DNA of 64,000 nt, taken from the NCBI GenBank assembly GCA_037176705.1, contig CM073889.1, forward strand, positions 52,879,596 to 52,943,595, written 5' to 3'. The stretch's first letter is position 1, and each line of letters starts with the position of its first letter. The position numbers and the translations under genes are program-made. Positions 12,033 to 25,575 of the stretch are shown in pieces. This DNA comes from Molossus alvarezi (taxonomy: Eukaryota; Chordata; Mammalia; Chiroptera; Molossidae). The notes beneath the pieces are model-generated. The model did not search any database, was not told the origin of the DNA, and saw nothing but the letters and a program-made list of their open reading frames with translations.

Positions 12033-13967
12033 GTTATCCCCTTTTGTGTTCTGTGTTGGTAATGGTTTCCAAGATTGCACAGTTTTCTACAACATTTCTC
12101 AAGGCGATACTTGGAATAAGTATGGTTTCTTCTGTAGCAGTTTGTTTCGCCTAATTCTTAGTCAGAACAGTGAACCAACCTAGGGTCTAGAATGAAATAA
12201 TGGAAAGATTGATAACTACTGGTGTTACACATGTGCCATTCTTGAAACAAAGCAACTGAACACATCTAAAGTGATGTAGTTTAAACATTTGATGTGTACA
12301 TCCAAGGAGAAATACATGAATGTGAAGACACTGACAATACCATGGGTGTTTCACATTGCATTTCTCTGTGAGTTAGAACAAGAGGAGGGTTCTGGAGAAA
12401 AGGCACTTGTACAGTTGACCTGGGTATCAATTTCAATTAGCTACCCACAAATTATGCCCGGTTTGCGTGGCATAGTTTGCATTGGAGAGTTATCCAGTGT
12501 TGCATGTAAATGCAGCTGACTGCCTTCTTTCCTATACGACAAGAAAGTCAATTTGTACGAGAAGAAGAGGTAACTTTTCAACATACTACTTTTCTTCCTT
12601 GGATATGAGTTGTTTGCCTGGAAGAGTCTACAAAGAATCTGGATAGCAAATACAGGCTGCGCTGCAGATATGAAACATTTTGGTTAGAGCAGTGTTCAGG
12701 TCGTGGAAATCTATACCCTATTCAGTTCTACACACATTCTCTCCATGCGTTACCAAATGAATCAGAGTCATGCCATGGATCCACGATACATTTCACTGTT
12801 TGTGCCGATTTCCACATTAACATAAGGTGTAGATACCTGTTTTCTGCAGAGAATTGAATGTAAACCCTTGTCCTCAGTGTGAAATGCTGGAATTAGCCCG
12901 TGGAAATGAATGATAACTCCCGAACTTATGCTTAAAATACCCTGTGACAAATTCAACCTATTTCTTGATATCTGACAGAATCATCTCCATGATAACAAGG
13001 ATTCCAAAGAGTTTCAGGCCTTTGAATAATGGTCCTGGATTCACATGTTTCAAGAGTATTTCCCAGAAGAACCTATGAAAATACAGTGGATAATCAAAGG
13101 TGTGCATCACTGGTGTTCTTTCTCTGCAGAATTATATAATTACATTCAGTTCAAGAGCAGCATGGAAACCTCAATATGGTGTAGTGGCAATTGGACTGTT
13201 CAGTGGCTCTCTGTCCTAAAAACAGTGTTCCCATTGACTAACTTCTTCACACATGTCTAAATATGGTGAAGAAGATTCTTGGGCTATACCCACATCACAA
13301 AACATGGAACCAACACTGGTGTTCTGTTCTGCAGATTATGTGTTAGAACAGTTGAGGAAAGTATTGATTCAAGGTAATGTGGCAACCTAACGTTTGCCTA
13401 TGCCCTTAGACATACTTCTCACTAGAGATCGTTTCTAGGAGCGTTTATACACACCAAACCGATTCCAAACGAACTGTGTTAGAACTCTGCAGTTCAGTTG
13501 AGGAAACTCACTTCCATGAAGCCTAGAGAGTGAGGCTTCTCCAACCATAAGCTGTTTTGGTTAAGTACCTAAGAAATGTCTGTTTGTTAAGGTGTAATCA
13601 CAAAAAAACCTAGCAGTGCACGTTTCTTTCTCTTGTTCCCTACACACAATTACAAGACTTGCTGGTGCAGTCTCAGATATCCTGAATTATGGGCAAAACT
13701 CTGTGAGAGCCAGGGACAACATTGATTGGTGGCATGTTTAAACTTGGGAAATTGAGTACCTTTGCAAGGAAAGTGTGTAGATACATGTTCTAGTAGGAAA
13801 CTGATGGAATGATTGAATATTTCCATTTTGGGTCAGGAAATGCACAGATCTTGGCAAGAGTCATGTGAAACACTTGAATATAGACACTCTCCTCGTGGTG
13901 TGGAGAGATCCAGTCTTCTCCTGGAAAGAACAACTAGGACAGGGCACACTGATGTGTAGAATCAAAA
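12033..13967. repeat. Monomer 7 (type B2, 1,935 bp), third unit of trimer copy 1
   Basis: Shares ggatagcaaatac with 10, 12 and 14. Shares ctcactagagatcg and ccaaacgaactg with monomer 14, seven units downstream. Carries gcagatatg like 6 and 9, and private tttgcgtggc. Confidence 0.95.
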
Positions 13968-15902
13968 GTTATCCCCTTTTGTGTTCTGTGTTGGTAATGG
14001 TTTCCAAGATTGCACAGTTTTCTACAACATTTCTCAAGGCGATACTTGGAATAAGTATGGTTTCTTCTGTAGCAGTTTGTTTCGCCTAATTCTTAGTCAG
14101 AACAGTGAACCAACCTAGGGTCTAGAATGAAATAATGGAAAGATTGATAACTACTGGTGTTACACATGTGCCATTCTTGAAACAAAGCAACTGAACACAT
14201 CTAAAGTGATGTAGTTAAAACATTTGATGTGTACATCCAAGGAGAAATACATGAATGTGAAGACACGGACAATACCATGGGTGTTTCACATTGCATTTCT
14301 CTGTGAGTTAGAACAAGAGGAGGGTTCTGGAGAAAAGGCACTGGTACAGTTGACCTGGGTATCAATTTCAATTAGCTACCCACAAATTATGCCCGGTTTG
14401 CGCGGCATAGTTTGCATTGGAGAGTTATCCAGTGTTGCATGTAAATGCAGCTGACTGCCTTCTTTCCTATACGACAAGAAAGTCAATTTGTACGAGAAGA
14501 AGAGGTAACTTTTCAACTTACTACTTTTCTTCCTTGGATATGAGTTGTTTGCCTGGAAGAGTCTACAAAGAATCTGGATACCAAATACAGGCTGCGCTGC
14601 AGAAATGAAACATTTTGGTTAGAGCAGTGTTCAGGTCGTGGAAATCTATACCCTATTCAGTTCTACACACATTCTCTCCATGCGTTACCAAATGAATCAG
14701 AGTCATGCCATGGATCCACGATACATTTCACTGTTTGTGCCGATTTCCACATTAACATAAGGTGTAGATACCTGTTTTCTGGAGAGAATTGAATGTAAAC
14801 CCTTGTCCTCAGTGTGAAATGCTGGAATTAGCCTGGGGAAATGAATGATAACTCCCGAACTTATGCTTAAAATACCCTGTGACAAATTCAACCTATTTCT
14901 TGATATCTGACAGAATCATCTCCATGATAACAAGGATTCCAAAGAGTTTCAGGCCTTTGAATAATGGTCCTGGATTCACATGTTTCAAGAGTATTTCCCA
15001 GAAGAACCTATGAAAATACAGTGGATAATCAAAGGTGTGCATCACTGGTGTTCTTTCTCTGCAGAATTATATAATTACAATCAGTTCAAGAGCAGCATGG
15101 AAACCTCAATATGGTGTAGTGGCAATTGGACTGTTCAGTGGCTCTCTGTCCTAAAAACAGTGTTCCCATTGACTATCTACTTCACACATGTCTAAATATG
15201 GTGAAGAAGATTCTTGGGCTATACCCACATCACAAAACATGGAACCAACACTGGTGTTCTGTTCTGCAGATTATGTGTTAGAACAGTTGAGGAAAGTATT
15301 GATTCAAGGTAATGTGGCAACCTAACGTTTGCCTAAGCCCTTAGACATACTTCTCACCAGAGATCGTTTCTAGGAGCGTTTATACACACCAAACCGATTC
15401 CAAAAGAACTGTGTTAGAACTCTGCAGTTCAGTTGAGGAAACTCACTTCCATGAAGCCTAGAGCGTGAGGCTTCTCCAACCATAATCTGTTTTGGTTAAG
15501 AACCTAAGAAATGTCTGTTTGTTAAGGTGTAATCACAAAAAAACCTAGCAGTGCACGTTTCTCTCTCTTGTTCCCTACACACAATTACAAGACTTGCTGG
15601 TGTAGTCTCAGATATCCTGAATTATGGGCAAAACTCTGTGAGAGCCAGGGACAACATTGATTGGTGGCATGTTTAAACTTGGGAAATTGAGTACCTTTGC
15701 AAGGAAAGTGTGTAGATACATGTTCTAGTAGGAAACTGATGGAATGATTGAATATTTCCATTTTGGGTCAGGAAATGCACAGATCTTGGCAAGAGTCATG
15801 TGAAACACTTGAATATAGACACTCTCCTCGTGGTGTGGAGAGATCCAGTCTTCTCCTGGAAAGAACAACTAGGACAGGGCACACTGATGTGTAGAATCAA
15901 AA
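13968..15902. repeat. Monomer 8 (type B1, 1,935 bp), first unit of trimer copy 2
   Basis: Near copy of monomer 5 (acacggaca, caacttacta, ttctggagag, tacaatcagttc). Private: gtagttaaaac, agcctgggg, gactatctac and cataatctg. Confidence 0.95.
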
Positions 15903-17836
15903 GTTATCCCCTTTTGTGTTCTGTGTTGGTAATGGTTTCCAAGATTGCACAGTTTTCTACAACATTTCTCAAGGCGATACTTGGAATAAGTATGGTTTCT
16001 TCTGTAGCAGTTTGTTTCGCCTAATTCTTAGTCAGAACAGTGAACCAACCTAGGGTCTAGAATGAAATAATGGAAAGATTGATAACTACTGGTGTTACAC
16101 ATGTGCCATTCTTGAAACAAAGCAACTGAACACATCTAAAGTGATGTAGTTTAAACATTTGATGTGTACATCCAAGGAGAAATACATGAATGTGAAGACA
16201 CTGACAATACCATGGGTGTTTCACATTGCATTTCTCTGTGAGTTAGAACAAGAGGAGGGTTCTGGAGAAAAGGCACTTGTACAGTTGACCTGGGTATCAA
16301 TTTCAATTAGCTACCCACAAATTATGCCCGGTTTGCGCGGCATAGTTTGCATTGGAGAGTTATCCAGTGTTGCATGTAAATGCAGCTGACTGCCTTCTTT
16401 CCTATACGACAAGAAAGTCAATTTGTACGAGAAGAAGAGGTAACTTTTCAACATACTACTTTTCTTCCTTGGATATGAGTTGTTTGCCTGGAAGAGTCTA
16501 CAAAGAATCTGGATACCAAATACAGGCTGCGCTGCAGATATGAAACATTTTGGTTAGAGCAGTGTTCAGGTCGTGGAAATCTATACCCTATTCAGTTCTA
16601 CACACATTCTCTCCATGCGTTACCAAATGAATCAGAGTCATGCCATGGATCCACGATACATTTCACTGTTTGTGCCGATTTCCACATTAACATAAGGTGT
16701 AGATACCTGTTTTCTGCAGAGAATTGAAAGTAAACCCTTGTCCTCAGTGTGAAATGCTGGAATTAGCCCGGGGAAATGAATGATAACTCCCGAACTTATG
16801 CTTAAAATACCCTGTGACAAATTCAACCTATTTCTTGATATCTGACAGAATCATCTCCATGATAACAAGGATTCCAAAGAGTTTCAGGCCTTTGAATAAT
16901 GGTCCTGGATTCACATATTTCAAGAGTATTTCCCAGAAGAACCTATGAAAATATAGTGGATAATCAAAGGTGTGCATCACTGGTGTTCTTTCTCTGCAGA
17001 ATTATATTATTACATTCAGTTCAAGAGCAGCATGGAAACCTCAATATGGTGTAGTGGCAATTGGACTGTTCAGTGGCTCTCTGTCCTAAAAACAGTGTTC
17101 CCATTGACTAACTTCTTCACACATGTCTAAATATGGTGAAGAAGATTCTTGGGCTATACCCACATCACAAAACATGGAACCAACACTGGTGTTCTGTTCT
17201 GCAGATTATGTGTTAGAACAGTTGAGGAAAGTATTGATTCAAGGTAATGTGGCAACCTAACGTTTGCCTATGCCCTTAGACATACTTCTCACCAGAGATC
17301 GTTTCTAGGAGCGTTTATACACACCAAACCGATTCCAAAAGAACTGTGTTAGAACTCTGCAGTTCAGTTGAGGAAACTCACTTCCATGAAGCCTAGAGCG
17401 TGAGGCTTCTCCAACCATAAGCTGTTTTGGTTAAGTACCTAATTAATGTCTGTTTGTTAAGGTGTAATCACACGAAAACCTAGCAGTGCACGTTTCTTTC
17501 TCTTGTTCCCTACACACAATTACAAGACTTGCTGGTGCAGTCTCAGATATGCTGAATTATGGGCAAAACTCTGTGAGAGCCAGGGGCAACATTCATTGGT
17601 GGCATGTTTAAACTTGGGAAATTGAGTACCTTTGCAAGGAAAGTTTGTAGATACATGTTTAGTAGGAAACTGATGGAATGATTGAATATTTCCATTTTGG
17701 GTCAGAAAATGCACAGATCTTGGCAAGAGTCATGTGAAACACTTGAATATAGACACTCTCCTCGTGGTGTGGAGAGATCCAGTCTTCTCCTGGAAAGAAC
17801 AACTAGGACAGGGCACACTGATGTGTAGAATCAAAA
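15903..17836. repeat. Monomer 9 (type B2, 1,934 bp), second unit of trimer copy 2
   Basis: Near copy of monomer 6 (gcagatatg, ttgaaagtaaac, aaaatatagtgg, cctaattaatg, catgtttagtag). Private: cacatatttc, which removes an ATG used by the short open frame in other copies. Confidence 0.95.
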
Positions 17837-19771
17837 GTTATCCCCTTTTGTGTTCTGTGTTGGTAATGGTTTCCAAGATTGCACAGTTTTCTACAACATT
17901 TCTCAAGGCGATACTTGGAATAAGTATGGTTTCTTCTGTAGCAGTTTGTTTCGCCTAATTCTTAGTCAGAACAGTGAACCAACCTAGGGTCTAGAATGAA
18001 ATAATGGAAAGATTGATAACTACTGGTGTTACACATGTGCCATTCTTGAAACAAAGCAACTGAACACATCTAAAGTGATGTAGTTTAAACATTTGATGTG
18101 TACATCCAAGGAGAAATACATGAATGTGAAGACACTGACAATACCATGGGTGTTTCACATTGCATTTCTCTGTGAGTTAGAACAAGAGGAGGGTTCTGGA
18201 GAAAAGGCACTGGTACAGTTGACCTGGGTATCAATTTCAATTAGCTACCCACAAATTATGCCCGGTTTGCGCGGCATAGTTTGCATTGGAGAGTTATCCA
18301 GTGTTGCATGTAAATGCAGCTGACTGCCTTCTTTCCTATACGACAAGAAAGTCAATTTGTACGAGAAGAAGAGGTAACTTTTCAACATACTACTTTTCTT
18401 CCTTGGATATGAGTTGTTTGCCTGGAAGAGTCTACAAAGAATCTGGATAGCAAATACAGGCTGCGCTGCAGAAATGAAACATTTTGGTTAGAGCAGTGTT
18501 CAGGTCGTGGAAATCTATACCCTATTCAGTTCTACACACATTCTCTCCATGCGTTACCAAATGAATCAGAGTCATGCCATGGATCCACGATACATTTCAC
18601 TGTTTGTGCCGATTTCCACATTAACATAAGGTGTAGATACCTGTTTTCTGCAGAGAATTGAATGTAAACCCTTGTCCTCAGTGTGAAATGCTGGAATTAG
18701 CCCGTGGAAATGAATGATAACTCCCGAACTTATGCTTAAAATACCCTGTGACAAATTCAACCTATTTCTTGATATCTGACAGAATCATCTCCATGATAAC
18801 AAGGATTCCAAAGAGTTTCAGGCCTCTGAATAATGGTCCTGGATTCACATGTTTCAAGAGTATTTCCCAGAAGAACCTATGAAAATACAGTGGATAATCA
18901 AAGGTGTGCATCACTGGTGTTCTTTCTCTGCAGAATTATATAATTACATTCAGTTCAAGAGCAGCATGGAAACCTCAATATGGTGTAGTGGCAATTGGAC
19001 TGTTCAGTGGCTCTCTGTCCTAAAAACAGTGTTCCCATTGACTAACTTCTTCACACATGTCTAAATATGGTGAAGAAGATTCTTGGGCTATACCCACATC
19101 ACAAAACATGGAACCAACACTGGTGTTCTGTTCTGCAGATTATGTGTTAGAACAGTTGAGGAAAGTATTGATTCAAGGTAATGTGGCAACCTAACGTTTG
19201 CCTATGCCCTTAGACATACTTCTCACCAGAGATCGTTTCTAGGAGCGTTTATACACACCAAACCGATTCCAAAAGAACTGTGTTAAAACTCTGCAGTTCA
19301 GTTGAGGAAACTCACTTCCATGAAGCCTAGAGAATGAGGCTTCTCCAACCATAAGCTGTTTTGGTTAAGTACCTAATTAATGTCTGTTTGTTAAGGTGTA
19401 ATCACACGAAAACCTAGCAGTGCACGTTTCTTTCTCTTGTTCCCTACACACAATTACAAGACTTGCTGGTGCAGTCTCAGATATGCTGAATTATGGGCAA
19501 AACTCTGTGAGAGCCAGGGGCAACATTCATTGGTGGCATGTTTAAACTTGGGAAATTGAGTACCTTTGCAAGGAAAGTGTGTAGATACATGTTCTAGTAG
19601 GAAACTGATGGAATGATTGAATATTTCCATTTTGGGTCAGAAAATGCACAGATCTTGGCAAGAGTCATGTGAAACACTTGAATATAGACACTATCCTCGT
19701 GGTGTGGAGAGATCCAGTCTTCTCCCGGAAAGAACAACTAGGACAGGGCACACTGATGTGTAGAATCAAAA
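17837..19771. repeat. Monomer 10 (type B2, 1,935 bp), end of trimer 2 and start of dimer run
   Basis: Shares ggatagcaaatac with 7. Shares ggcctctgaat, gttaaaactc, gagaatgagg, cactatcctc and ctcccggaa with monomer 12, 3,869 bp away, so it is where trimer and dimer patterns meet. Confidence 0.95.
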
Positions 19772-21705
19772 GTTATCCCCTTTTGTGTTCTGTGTTGTTA
19801 ATGGTTTCCAAGATTGCATAGTTTTCAACAACATTTCTCAAGGCGATACTTGGAATAAGTATGGTTTCTTCTGTAGCTGTTTGTTTCGCCTAATTCTTAG
19901 TCAGAACAGTGAACCAACCTAGGGTCTAGAATGAAATAATGGAAAGATTGATAACTACTGGTGTTACACATGTGCCATTCTTGAAACAAAGCAACTGAAC
20001 ACATCTAAAGTGATGTAGTTTAAACATTTGATGTGTACATCCAAGGAGAAATACATGAATGTGAAGACACTGACAATACCATGGGTGTTTCACATTGCAT
20101 TTCTCTGTGAGTTAGAACAAGAGGAGGGTTCTGGAGAAAAGGCACTTGTACAGTTGACCTGGGTATCAATTTCAATTAGCTACCCACAAATTATGCCCGG
20201 TTTGCGCGGCATAGTTTGCATTGGAGAGTTATCCAGTGTGGCATGTAAATGCAGCTGACTGCCTTCTTTCCTATACGACAAGAAAGTCAATTTGTACGAG
20301 AAGAAGAGGTAACTTTTCAACATACTACTTTTCTCCCTTGGATATGAGTTGTTTGCCTGGAAGAGTCTACAAAGAATCTGGATACCAAATACAGGCTGCG
20401 CTGCAGAAATGAAACATTTTGGTTAGAGCAGTGTTCAGGTCGTGGAAATCTATACCCTATTCAGTTCTACACACATTCTCTCCATGCGTTACCAAATGAA
20501 TCAGAGTCATGCCATGGATCCACGATACATTTCACTGTTTGTGCCGATTTCCACATTAACATAAGGTGTAGATACCTGTTTTCTGCAGAGAATTGAATGT
20601 AAACCCTTGTCCTCAGTGTGAAATGCTGGAATTAGCCCGGGGAAATGAATGATAACTCCCGAACTTATGCTTAAAATACCCTGTGACAAATTCAACCTAT
20701 TTCTTGATATCTGACAGAATCATCTCCATGATAACAAGGATTCCAAAGAGTTTCAGGCCTTTGAATAATGGTCCTGGATTCACATGTTTCAAGAGTATTT
20801 CCCAGAAGAACCTATGAAAATACAGTGGATAATCAAAGGTGTGCATCACTGGTGTTCTTTCTCTGCAGAATTATATAATTACATTCAGTTCAAGAGCAGC
20901 ATGGAAACCTCAATATGGTGTAGTGGCAATTGGACTGTTCAGTGGCTCTCTGTCCTAAAAACAGTGTTCCCATTGACTATCTTCTTCACACATGTCTAAA
21001 TATGGTGAAGAAGATTCTTGGGCTATACCCACATCACAAAACATGGAACCAACACTGGTGTTCTGTTCTGCAGATTATGTGTTAGAACAGTTGAGGAAAG
21101 TATTGATTCAAGGTAATGTGGCAACCTAACGTTTGCCTAAGCCCTTAGACATACTTCTCACCAGAGATCGTTTCTAGGAGCGTTTATACACACCAAACCG
21201 ATTCCAAAAGAACTGTGTTAGAACTCTGCAGTTCAGTTGAGGAAACTCACTTCCATGAAGCCTAGAGCGTGAGGCTTCTCCAACCATAAGCTGTTTTGGT
21301 TAAGTACCTAATTAATGTCTGTTTGTTAAGGTGTAATCACACGAAAACCTAGCAGTGCACGTTTCTTTCTCTTGTTCCCTACACACAATTACAAGACTTG
21401 CTGGTGCAGTCTCAGATATGCTGAATTATGGGCAAAACTCTGTGAGAGCCAGGGGCAACATTCATTGGTGGCATGTTTAAACTTGGGAAATTGAGTACCT
21501 TTGCAAGGAAAGTTTGTAGATACATGTTTAGTAGGAAACTGATGGAATGATTGAATATTTCCATTTTGGGTCAGAAAATGCACAGATCTTGGCAAGAGTC
21601 ATGTGAAACACTTGAATATAGACACTCTCCTCGTGGTGTGGAGAGATCCAGTCTTCTCCTGGAAAGAACAACTAGGACAGGGCACACTGATGTGTAGAAT
21701 CAAAA
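19772..21705. repeat. Monomer 11 (type B1, 1,934 bp)
   Basis: Shares gttgttaatgg, gcatagttttcaac, gtagctgtttg, cagtgtggcatg and tttctccctt with monomer 13. Its last third (cctaattaatg, catgtttagtag) matches 6 and 9 instead, so it looks recombinant. Confidence 0.95.
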
Positions 21706-23640
21706 GTTATCCCCTTTTGTGTTCTGTGTTGGTAATGGTTTCCAAGATTGCACAGTTTTCTACAACATTTCTCAAGGCGATACTTGGAATAAGTATGGTT
21801 TCTTCTGTAGCAGTTTGTTTCGCCTAATTCTTAGTCAGAACAGTGAACCAACCTAGGGTCTAGAATGAAATAATGGAAAGATTGATAACTACTGGTGTTA
21901 CACATGTGCCATTCTTGAAACAAAGCAACTGAACACATCTAAAGTGATGTAGTTTAAACATTTGATGTGTACATCCAAGGAGAAATACATGAATGTGAAG
22001 ACACTGACAATACCATGGGTGTTTCACATTGCATTTCTCTGTGAGTTAGAACAAGAGGAGGGTTCTGGAGAAAAGGCACTGGTACAGTTGACCTGGGTAT
22101 CAATTTCAATTAGCTACCCACAAATTATGCCCGGTTTGCGCGGCATAGTTTGCATTGGAGAGTTATCCAGTGTTGCATGTAAATGCAGCTGACTGCCTTC
22201 TTTCCTATACGACAAGAAAGTCAATTTGTACGAGAAGAAGAGGTAACTTTTCAACATACTACTTTTCTTCCTTGGATATGAGTTGTTTGCCTGGAAGAGT
22301 CTACAAAGAATCTGGATAGCAAATACAGGCTGCGCTGCAGAAATGAAACATTTTGGTTAGAGCAGTGTTCAGGTCGTGGAAATCTATACCCTATTCAGTT
22401 CTACACACATTCTCTCCATGCGTTACCAAATGAATCAGAGTCATGCCATGGATCCACGATACATTTCACTGTTTGTGCCGATTTCCACATTAACATAAGG
22501 TGTAGATACCTGTTTTCTGCAGAGAATTGAATGTAAACCCTTGTCCTCAGTGTGAAATGCTGGAATTAGCCCGTGGAAATGAATGATAACTCCCGAACTT
22601 ATGCTTAAAATACCCTGTGACAAATTCAACCTATTTCTTGATATCTGACAGAATCATCTCCATGATAACAAGGATTCCAAAGAGTTTCAGGCCTCTGAAT
22701 AATGGTCCTGGATTCACATGTTTCAAGAGTATTTCCCAGAAGAACCTATGAAAATACAGTGGATAATCAAAGGTGTGCATCACTGGTGTTCTTTCTCTGC
22801 AGAATTATATAATTACATTCAGTTCAAGAGCAGCATGGAAACCTCAATATGGTGTAGTGGCAATTGGACTGTTCAGTGGCTCTCTGTCCTAAAAACAGTG
22901 TTCCCATTGACTAACTTCTTCACACATGTCTAAATATGGTGAAGAAGATTCTTGGGCTATACCCACATCACAAAACATGGAACCAACACTGGTGTTCTGT
23001 TCTGCAGATTATGTGTTAGAACAGTTGAGGAAAGTATTGATTCAAGGTAATGTGGCAACCTAACGTTTGCCTATGCCCTTAGACATACTTCTCACCAGAG
23101 ATCGTTTCTAGGAGCGTTTATACACACCAAACCGATTCCAAAAGAACTGTGTTAAAACTCTGCAGTTCAGTTGAGGAAACTCACTTCCATGAAGCCTAGA
23201 GAATGAGGCTTCTCCAACCATAAGCTGTTTTGGTTAAGTACCTAATTAATGTCTGTTTGTTAAGGTGTAATCACACGAAAACCTAGCAGTGCACGTTTCT
23301 TTCTCTTGTTCCCTACACACAATTACAAGACTTGCTGGTGCAGTCTCAGATATGCTGAATTATGGGCAAAACTCTGTGAGAGCCAGGGGCAACATTCATT
23401 GGTGGCATGTTTAAACTTGGGAAATTGAGTACCTTTGCAAGGAAAGTGTGTAGATACATGTTCTAGTAGGAAACTGATGGAATGATTGAATATTTCCATT
23501 TTGGGTCAGAAAATGCACAGATCTTGGCAAGAGTCATGTGAAACACTTGAATATAGACACTATCCTCGTGGTGTGGAGAGATCCAGTCTTCTCCCGGAAA
23601 GAACAACTAGGACAGGGCACACTGATGTGTAGAATCAAAA
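21706..23640. repeat. Monomer 12 (type B2, 1,935 bp)
   Basis: Near copy of monomer 10 at an offset of 3,869 bp (ggatagcaaatac, ggcctctgaat, gttaaaactc, gagaatgagg, ctcccggaa). Confidence 0.95.
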
Positions 23641-25575
23641 GTTATCCCCTTTTGTGTTCTGTGTTGTTAATGGTTTCCAAGATTGCATAGTTTTCAACAA
23701 CATTTCTCAAGGCGATACTTGGAATAAGTATGGTTTCTTCTGTAGCTGTTTGTTTCGCCTAATTCTTAGTCAGAACAGTGAACCAACCTAGGGTCTAGAA
23801 TGAAATAATGGAAAGATTGATAACTACTGGTGTTACACATGTGCCATTCTTGAAACAAAGCAACTGAACACATCTAAAGTGATGTAGTTTAAACATTTGA
23901 TGTGTACATCCAAGGAGAAATACATGAATGTGAAGACACTGACAATACCATGGGTGTTTCACATTGCATTTCTCTGTGAGTTAGAACAAGAGGAGGGTTC
24001 TGGAGAAAAGGCACTTGTACAGTTGACCTGGGTATCAATTTCAATTAGCTACCCACAAATTATGCCCGGTTTGCGCGGCATAGTTTGCATTGGAGAGTTA
24101 TCCAGTGTGGCATGTAAATGCAGCTGACTGCCTTCTTTCCTATACGACAAGAAAGTCAATTTGTACGAGAAGAAGAGGTAACTTTTCAACATACTACTTT
24201 TCTCCCTTGGATATGAGTTGTTTGCCTGGAAGAGTCTACAAAGAATCTGGATACCAAATACAGGCTGCGCTGCAGAAATGAAACATTTTGGTTAGAGCAG
24301 TGTTCAGGTCGTGGAAATCTATACCCTATTCAGTTCTACACACATTCTCTCCATGCGTTACCAAATGAATCAGAGTCATGCCATGGATCCACGATACATT
24401 TCACTGTTTGTGCCGATTTCCACATTAACATAAGGTGTAGATACCTGTTTTCTGCAGAGAATTGAATGTAAACCCTTGTCCTCAGTGTGAAATGCTGGAA
24501 TTAGCCCGGGGAAATGAATGATAACTCCCGAACTTATGCTTAAAATACCCTGTGACAAATTCAACCTATTTCTTGATATCTGACAGAATCATCTCCATGA
24601 TAACAAGGATTCCAAAGAGTTTCAGGCCTTTGAATAATGGTCCTGGATTCACATGTTTCAAGAGTATTTCCCAGAAGAACCTATGAAAATACAGTGGATA
24701 ATCAAAGGTGTGCATCACTGGTGTTCTTTCTCTGCAGAATTATATAATTACATTCAGTTCAAGAGCAGCATGGAAACCTCAATATGGTGTAGTGGCAATT
24801 GGACTGTTCAGTGGCTCTCTGTCCTAAAAACAGTGTTCCCATTGACTATCTTCTTCACACATGTCTAAATATGGTGAAGAAGATTCTTGGGCTATACCCA
24901 CATCACAAAACATGGAACCAACACTGGTGTTCTGTTCTGCAGATTATGTGTTAGAACAGTTGAGGAAAGTATTGATTCAAGGTAATGTGGCAACCTAACG
25001 TTTGCCTAAGCCCTTAGACATACTTCTCACCAGAGATCGTTTCTAGGAGCGTTTATACACACCAAACCGATTCCAAAAGAACTGTGTTAGAACTCTGCAG
25101 TTCAGTTGAGGAAACTCACTTCCATGAAGCCTAGAGAGTGAGGCTTCTCCAACCATAAGCTGTTTTGGTTAAGAACCTAAGAAATGTCTGTTTGTTAAGG
25201 TGTAATCACAAAAAAACCTAGCAGTGCACGTTTCTTTCTCTTGTTCCCTACACACAATTACAAGACTTGCTGGTGCAGTCTCAGATATCCTGAATTATGG
25301 GCAAAACTCTGTGAGAGCCAGGGACAACATTGATTGGTGGCATGTTTAAACTTGGGAAATTGAGTACCTTTGCAAGGAAAGTGTGTAGATACATGTTCTA
25401 GTAGGAAACTGATGGAATGATTGAATATTTCCATTTTGGGTCAGGAAATGCACAGATCTTGGCCAGAGTCATGTGAAACACTTGAATATAGACACTCTCC
25501 TCGTGGTGTGGAGAGATCCAGTCTTCTCCTGGAAAGAACAACTAGGACAGGGCACACTGATGTGTAGAATCAAAA
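23641..25575. repeat. Monomer 13 (type B1, 1,935 bp)
   Basis: First two thirds copy monomer 11 (gttgttaatgg, cagtgtggcatg, tttctccctt). The end reverts to the cacaaaaaaacc and gttctagtag form of the early B1 copies. Private: cttggccagag. Confidence 0.95.

Larger units (their letters stand above)
8164..19771. repeat. Trimeric higher-order repeat, two copies of 5,804 bp
   Basis: Monomers 5-6-7 and 8-9-10 pair one to one at an offset of 5,804 bp, each pair sharing private variants and indels. The subtype order is B1-B2-B2 in both copies. Confidence 0.9.
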